Positions 60,699 through 64,000 of a stretch of 64,000 bases of DNA are shown here, in pieces. The stretch lies in the NCBI GenBank assembly GCA_964423205.1, contig CAYRDX010000006.1, positions 1-64,000 of the forward strand. The letters run 5' to 3'. Source of the stretch: UBA6168 sp964423205 (lineage in GTDB: Bacteria; Bacteroidota; Bacteroidia; Chitinophagales; Saprospiraceae). How positions within the stretch are numbered: the first letter of the stretch is position 1; each line of letters starts with the position of its first letter. Position numbers and translations under genes: made by a program. A model generated the notes under the pieces. It was not told the origin of the DNA, searched no databases, and saw only the letters and a program-made list of their open reading frames with translations.

Positions 60699-61034
60699 GG
60701 TTATTGTTTTATGTATTGACAAAGTGGTTTTTTCTTCTGTTATTTTTTTTGACTCTTGTATAATTTCATAATGCTTCGTTTGGCTATCTGATCAAAAGAC
60801 AATAGCGATGCAGGGTTTTTAGAATTTATCATCAGAAAAAATTGGATTTTATCCGGAAAGAGCCAAAACCAGGTATTTCTTTAATAAAGTTTTCCTACCT
60901 CATTTCCTGTTTCGACAAGGCTGCTAACTTAAGACCTAATTTTGAAATTGCCGTAAACGATGCATAAAAACTTTTAGCGAAATGTATTTTTGAGTTTGGA
61001 AGTTTGTACAGGAATGCCTTCCATTCCTGACATT
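60699..61034. other. Divergent intergenic region of glnA and the aldose epimerase
   Basis: About 330 bp without a gene. It is AT-rich and must hold the glnA promoter, but I see no clear box for it. Confidence 0.5.
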
Positions 61035-61042
61035 TACTTTTG
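61035..61042 (+). promoter_or_regulatory. Putative -7 box TACTTTTG
   Basis: It matches TAnnTTTG, 12 bp before the ATG at 61055, so the leader would be very short. Confidence 0.35.
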
Positions 61043-61054
61043 CACATTCCTAAC

Positions 61055-62272
61055 ATGGCGAATACATCAAAACAACTCTTTTTTCTGGTTGTACTGGCTT
61101 TGATCAGTTTGGCATTATCCAACTGTAAACCGAATACGGAACCAGAGACTACCGATTCAACTACCAATGTAAACATGGATTCTACTATCAGCTCAACTAC
61201 CTTTGGGGTATTACCCAATGAACAGTTTGTCGATTTATACACTTTGAAAAACAGCCAGGGTATGGAGGCCAACATCACTAATTACGGCGGGATAGTGGTT
61301 TCGTTGAAGGTACCCGACCGCAATGGGTTGATGGAAGATGTGGTCTTAGGTTACGATTCACTGGAGCAATACGTTGCCAATAATCCTTATTTCGGCGCAC
61401 TGATTGGAAGATACGGTAACCGAATTGGAAAGGGCACTTTCCAGTTGGATGGTAATAAATACAAATTGGCTACCAACAATAACTCTAATCATTTGCACGG
61501 CGGACTGAAGGGCTTCGACAAGGTGGTTTGGGATGCCAAACCCATCAGCGTTGAAAATGGGGTAGGGCTGCGTTTAATTTATCACAGTCTCGATGGGGAA
61601 GAAGGTTATCCCGGAAATTTGTCTGTGCAGGTTGATTATGTACTGACTAATGGTAATGAACTCAGAATAGAATACACCGCTACAACTGATAAAAGAACTC
61701 CGGTCAATCTGACGCATCATTCCTATTTCAATCTGAGCGGTAACGCGAAATCAGATATACTCGGACATGAGTTGATGATTGCAGCTGATGGCTTCACGCC
61801 TGTTGACAATACGCTGATTCCCACGGGTGAAATCAGGCAAGTTGCAGGAACGGCATTTGACTTCAGGGTGGCAAAGGCTATCGGGAAGGATATTGGCAGT
61901 TCCTCAGAGCAACTGGAATTCGGAAAGGGCTATGACCACAATTTTGTCCTCTTTGAAAAATCCAGAACCAAAACCGAAAAGGAAAAAAGTGGAGAAGAAC
62001 TGCAATTGGCTGCTACGGTTTTTGAACCAGTGAGCGGCAGGTTTATGGAAGTTCTGACGACTGAACCTGGCCTGCAATTCTATTCCGGGAATTTCCTCGA
62101 CGGTACGAACATTGGGAAAAACGGAATGCCGTATCAACACCGTTACGGTTTTTGCTTAGAAACCCAGCACTTCCCTGACTCCCCGAACAAGCCTAATTTC
62201 CCTTCTACTATCCTTGAACCCGGACAGATGTACAGGACGGTTACGGTTTACAGATTCTCTCTGAAGGACTGA
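61055..62272 (+). CDS. galM: Aldose 1-epimerase (galactose mutarotase) lipoprotein
   Basis: This 405-residue enzyme interconverts alpha and beta forms of aldoses. It has a lipoprotein signal (ALISLALSNC), so it should act at the cell envelope. Family segments are ITNYGGIVVSLKVPDRNG, FGALIGRYGNRIGKG, NHLHGGLKGFDKVVW, VNLTHHSYFNL (catalytic His), GYDHNF and the catalytic Glu region RYGFCLETQHFPDSPN. The length is typical for exported members of this phylum. It is well placed to serve glycan breakdown with the GH127 enzyme. Confidence 0.94.
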   Translation: MANTSKQLFFLVVLALISLALSNCKPNTEPETTDSTTNVNMDSTISSTTFGVLPNEQFVDLYTLKNSQGMEANITNYGGIVVSLKVPDRNGLMEDVVLGYDSLEQYVANNPYFGALIGRYGNRIGKGTFQLDGNKYKLATNNNSNHLHGGLKGFDKVVWDAKPISVENGVGLRLIYHSLDGEEGYPGNLSVQVDYVLTNGNELRIEYTATTDKRTPVNLTHHSYFNLSGNAKSDILGHELMIAADGFTPVDNTLIPTGEIRQVAGTAFDFRVAKAIGKDIGSSSEQLEFGKGYDHNFVLFEKSRTKTEKEKSGEELQLAATVFEPVSGRFMEVLTTEPGLQFYSGNFLDGTNIGKNGMPYQHRYGFCLETQHFPDSPNKPNFPSTILEPGQMYRTVTVYRFSLKD

Positions 62273-62432
62273 AGGACTGAATGATTGAAGGACTGAATCA
62301 GGGCTGAAGATAGAAGGATAAAAGGATTGAATTGGAGAGTCGTGGATTGATTCCGATTCTCTCCGTGAACCTTCGTGGTAAAAAAGATTTAAGGATTGAC
62401 CCCGGTCACTCGTTGTCAGTCCTTCAGTCCTT
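62273..62432. repeat. GGACTGAA-type repeats between convergent genes
   Basis: AAGGACTGA/AAGGATTGA units and one CTCCGTGAACCTTCGTGG dispersed repeat (62356-62385) fill the gap. The related text GTCAGTCCTTCAGTCC at 62413-62428 is inverted and could pair with the first units as a loose hairpin. Confidence 0.8.
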
Positions 62433-64000
62433 TTAAATACCAATCCTGTAAGAGAATTTCACTAAGAAAATATTGTAGGGCTTTTCAGAAAACAGCTCAT
62501 CCAGGTTGTTGACGTAATCCATTTCACCTGTGGAATTAAACCCACTCCTGCTCTGGTTCCACACCAGAAAAACAGTGGAACCCGGGCTGTATTCCCAGCG
62601 CAACACCAGGTTGGAGAGGAATTCCTGGAAGTTGAAATCGCGGTTGCCAAATGAGTAGTCAGTTATGCCATCCCTGTTTTCATCAAATTTATAGGTTTCA
62701 TTTTCGTACTTCACCTGCTTTGAATCGAAGATATGGAACCTGTCCCCGTATTTATCAGCCAGAGGATTGGTGATGTGTTTAATGTCCCTGTATTTGCCGC
62801 TGGCAACAAAAGGCTGCCCCCAATATTGCAGGGTCAAGTCAGGAGTCAGATTGAAGCTTATTCGAATGGGAGCCATAATGGTCGCACGGTCGATGCTTCC
62901 GAACAAATACCTTTTTTCGTTACTATAGGTTTTGGTAGTAATGTACTGGAGTTGGGAGAAGGATTGACTGTATCCCGGGTTAAAGTTAATAGTAAGGGTA
63001 TTAAGTGGTTTGTATGTGATACCACCATTGATGTTCCAGTCATCAGAGTTGTTTTCGAAACCCTTGTTTATAGAGGTAAATACATTAAAACGCACTTTCT
63101 TTCTTGAATCAGTGCCAACCCGTATTCTGGCGTTAAAATTCCCAGGTGTTTTCATGCGAGGTCCACCCCTGAGCATGCCGTTTGACACGCCATCAAAACT
63201 CAGATTAAAACCGGTGAACATGTTCCAGAAGTTCTTGAAGTTCATATTGAAATTCGATTCAAGACCTTTGCGCAGCGCATTGCCACCAAAATCATTCATA
63301 GTCCAGTAATCAGCGCTGAAGCTGAAACTGCGGTAGATCCCTTTAGGCTCCCACACACGGTATTGCCCCCACAACAATCCGAATAATTGGTCTGCCTCTC
63401 TCAAAAATCCGACGTCGTTCAGCTCAAATCCTGGTGATTTCCAAAGCAACACTGCCAAACCAGTCCAATGGCCTTTTTGGCGCAACACCTGCATGCGGCC
63501 ACCAGAACCGAAAAGAGAAGTCCGGGTTGGGTCGTAATCCACATAGTCGTTGTCGGTCCGATGATAATAGCGTGCGGAGGCTCGTTGGGTTGCATCAATG
63601 GCTTTCTCCGTTCCGTTAACCTGGCTGAAAGCTGCATTGACATTAAACATCCAAACCTTGTTGTTGAAATACTTCGTGAAATCAATGCCTGATGTATAGG
63701 CCGATTTATGAAAATAGTCCCTGGTATTGTCATCGAGAAAACGGTTGGTACCGGTGAGCATGGCCCCAAAAATGGTGTTGCCCTTGTCGAGGTCCTTTTG
63801 AACTCGTCCGACAAAATAGTTTGTCATTGGCTCCACTGTTTCCTTTCTTCTTTGCCCTTCATGGTCTATTTCCGCTTTTTCTTCAAGTGTAACACTTTCT
63901 ATGAACCCAAGTGAAAGTCCGTTGCTGGTCTTACCGGTGAGTTTGGCTGCCCCGAGAATGGAAGTAAATTTGGGTATATTGCTGTACTCCTCTGACTGCA
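62433..64000 (-). CDS. DUF5916 outer membrane beta-barrel protein, 5' end beyond the window
   Basis: The reading frame is open to the right edge; the visible part has 522 residues. SEEYSNIPKFTSILGAAKLTGKT and MTNYFVGRVQKDLDKGNTIFG (near the edge and at about residue 60 of the visible part) match the C-terminal barrel domain of DUF5916 proteins. These normally start with a family-9 carbohydrate-binding-like domain, which would lie outside. Alternating beta strands continue to the aromatic-rich C-terminus (FLVKFSYRIGI). It is probably an outer membrane protein of unknown function. Confidence 0.85.
   Translation of the reverse strand, partial: QSEEYSNIPKFTSILGAAKLTGKTSNGLSLGFIESVTLEEKAEIDHEGQRRKETVEPMTNYFVGRVQKDLDKGNTIFGAMLTGTNRFLDDNTRDYFHKSAYTSGIDFTKYFNNKVWMFNVNAAFSQVNGTEKAIDATQRASARYYHRTDNDYVDYDPTRTSLFGSGGRMQVLRQKGHWTGLAVLLWKSPGFELNDVGFLREADQLFGLLWGQYRVWEPKGIYRSFSFSADYWTMNDFGGNALRKGLESNFNMNFKNFWNMFTGFNLSFDGVSNGMLRGGPRMKTPGNFNARIRVGTDSRKKVRFNVFTSINKGFENNSDDWNINGGITYKPLNTLTINFNPGYSQSFSQLQYITTKTYSNEKRYLFGSIDRATIMAPIRISFNLTPDLTLQYWGQPFVASGKYRDIKHITNPLADKYGDRFHIFDSKQVKYENETYKFDENRDGITDYSFGNRDFNFQEFLSNLVLRWEYSPGSTVFLVWNQSRSGFNSTGEMDYVNNLDELFSEKPYNIFLVKFSYRIGI

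Noticed and set aside
1..64000. tRNA or rRNA genes
   Set aside because: I saw no cloverleaf with a TTC-arm box or conserved rRNA segment when reading the intergenic regions, but I could not run a covariance search.

Overview
The window looks like a chromosomal stretch of a Bacteroidota bacterium, probably of the Saprospiria/Cytophagia type. Grounds are the Oar-like TonB-dependent receptor with a carboxypeptidase-regulatory N-terminus, an orphan FecR-type protein, many secreted lipoproteins and amidohydrolases, TAnnTTTG promoter-like boxes, absence of Shine-Dalgarno leaders, and very abundant simple-sequence intergenic repeats. The family assignment is inference; the phylum is fairly secure. 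One 100-base run of N lies inside a tandem repeat.

Layout. (1) 0.3-1.6 kb: a short XRE regulator with tandem operator-like repeats and a DUF1016 (YhcG-like) nuclease that lacks its catalytic Glu. (2) 2.1-10 kb: an efflux operon of the YbhGFSR type (TolC-like channel, HlyD-like lipoprotein, two ABC ATPases, two ABC-2 permeases). An antisense UPF0175/DUF3368 toxin-antitoxin module lies inside it, and its toxin gene is split by a 160-bp MITE. (3) 10-15 kb: MBL-fold hydrolase, small secreted protein, FtsH, and an MscS channel gene broken twice. (4) 15.6-28.6 kb: an energy-metabolism cluster. It holds a 1633-residue 2-oxoacid:ferredoxin oxidoreductase with a fused C-terminal ferredoxin, RnfCDGEA, a tiny Cys-rich membrane protein, a plant-type ferredoxin-NADP reductase, RnfB and a dihydroorotate-dehydrogenase-like protein. 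Together these would pass electrons from pyruvate-type oxoacids to ferredoxin, then to NAD+ with ion pumping (Rnf) or to NADP+ (FNR). (5) 28.7-33.8 kb: FecR-like protein, patatin, pseudouridine synthase, ArgS, phosphatase. (6) 33.9-35.5 kb: an intact IS3-family element with a 3-bp target duplication. (7) 35.6-50.5 kb: amidohydrolases, Oar-like receptor, HutI, SLC13 transporter, a Tat-exported HisC-like aminotransferase, a proline-iminopeptidase-like lipoprotein and a 1003-residue double amidohydrolase; this suggests peptide and amino-acid scavenging. (8) 50.8-64 kb: small membrane and SnoaL-like proteins, phosphodiester glycosidase, GNATs, GH127 arabinofuranosidase, glutamine synthetase, aldose epimerase and a DUF5916 barrel cut by the window edge.

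The most unusual features are the giant PFOR-Rnf-FNR cluster, the repeat families (a composite repeat present four times with a conserved hairpin core; 7-nt-period repeats that abut start codons in sense orientation; paired AGGTGTCACCT motifs), the perfectly reconstructable MITE insertion, and the 31-bp periodic array at the end of the IS.
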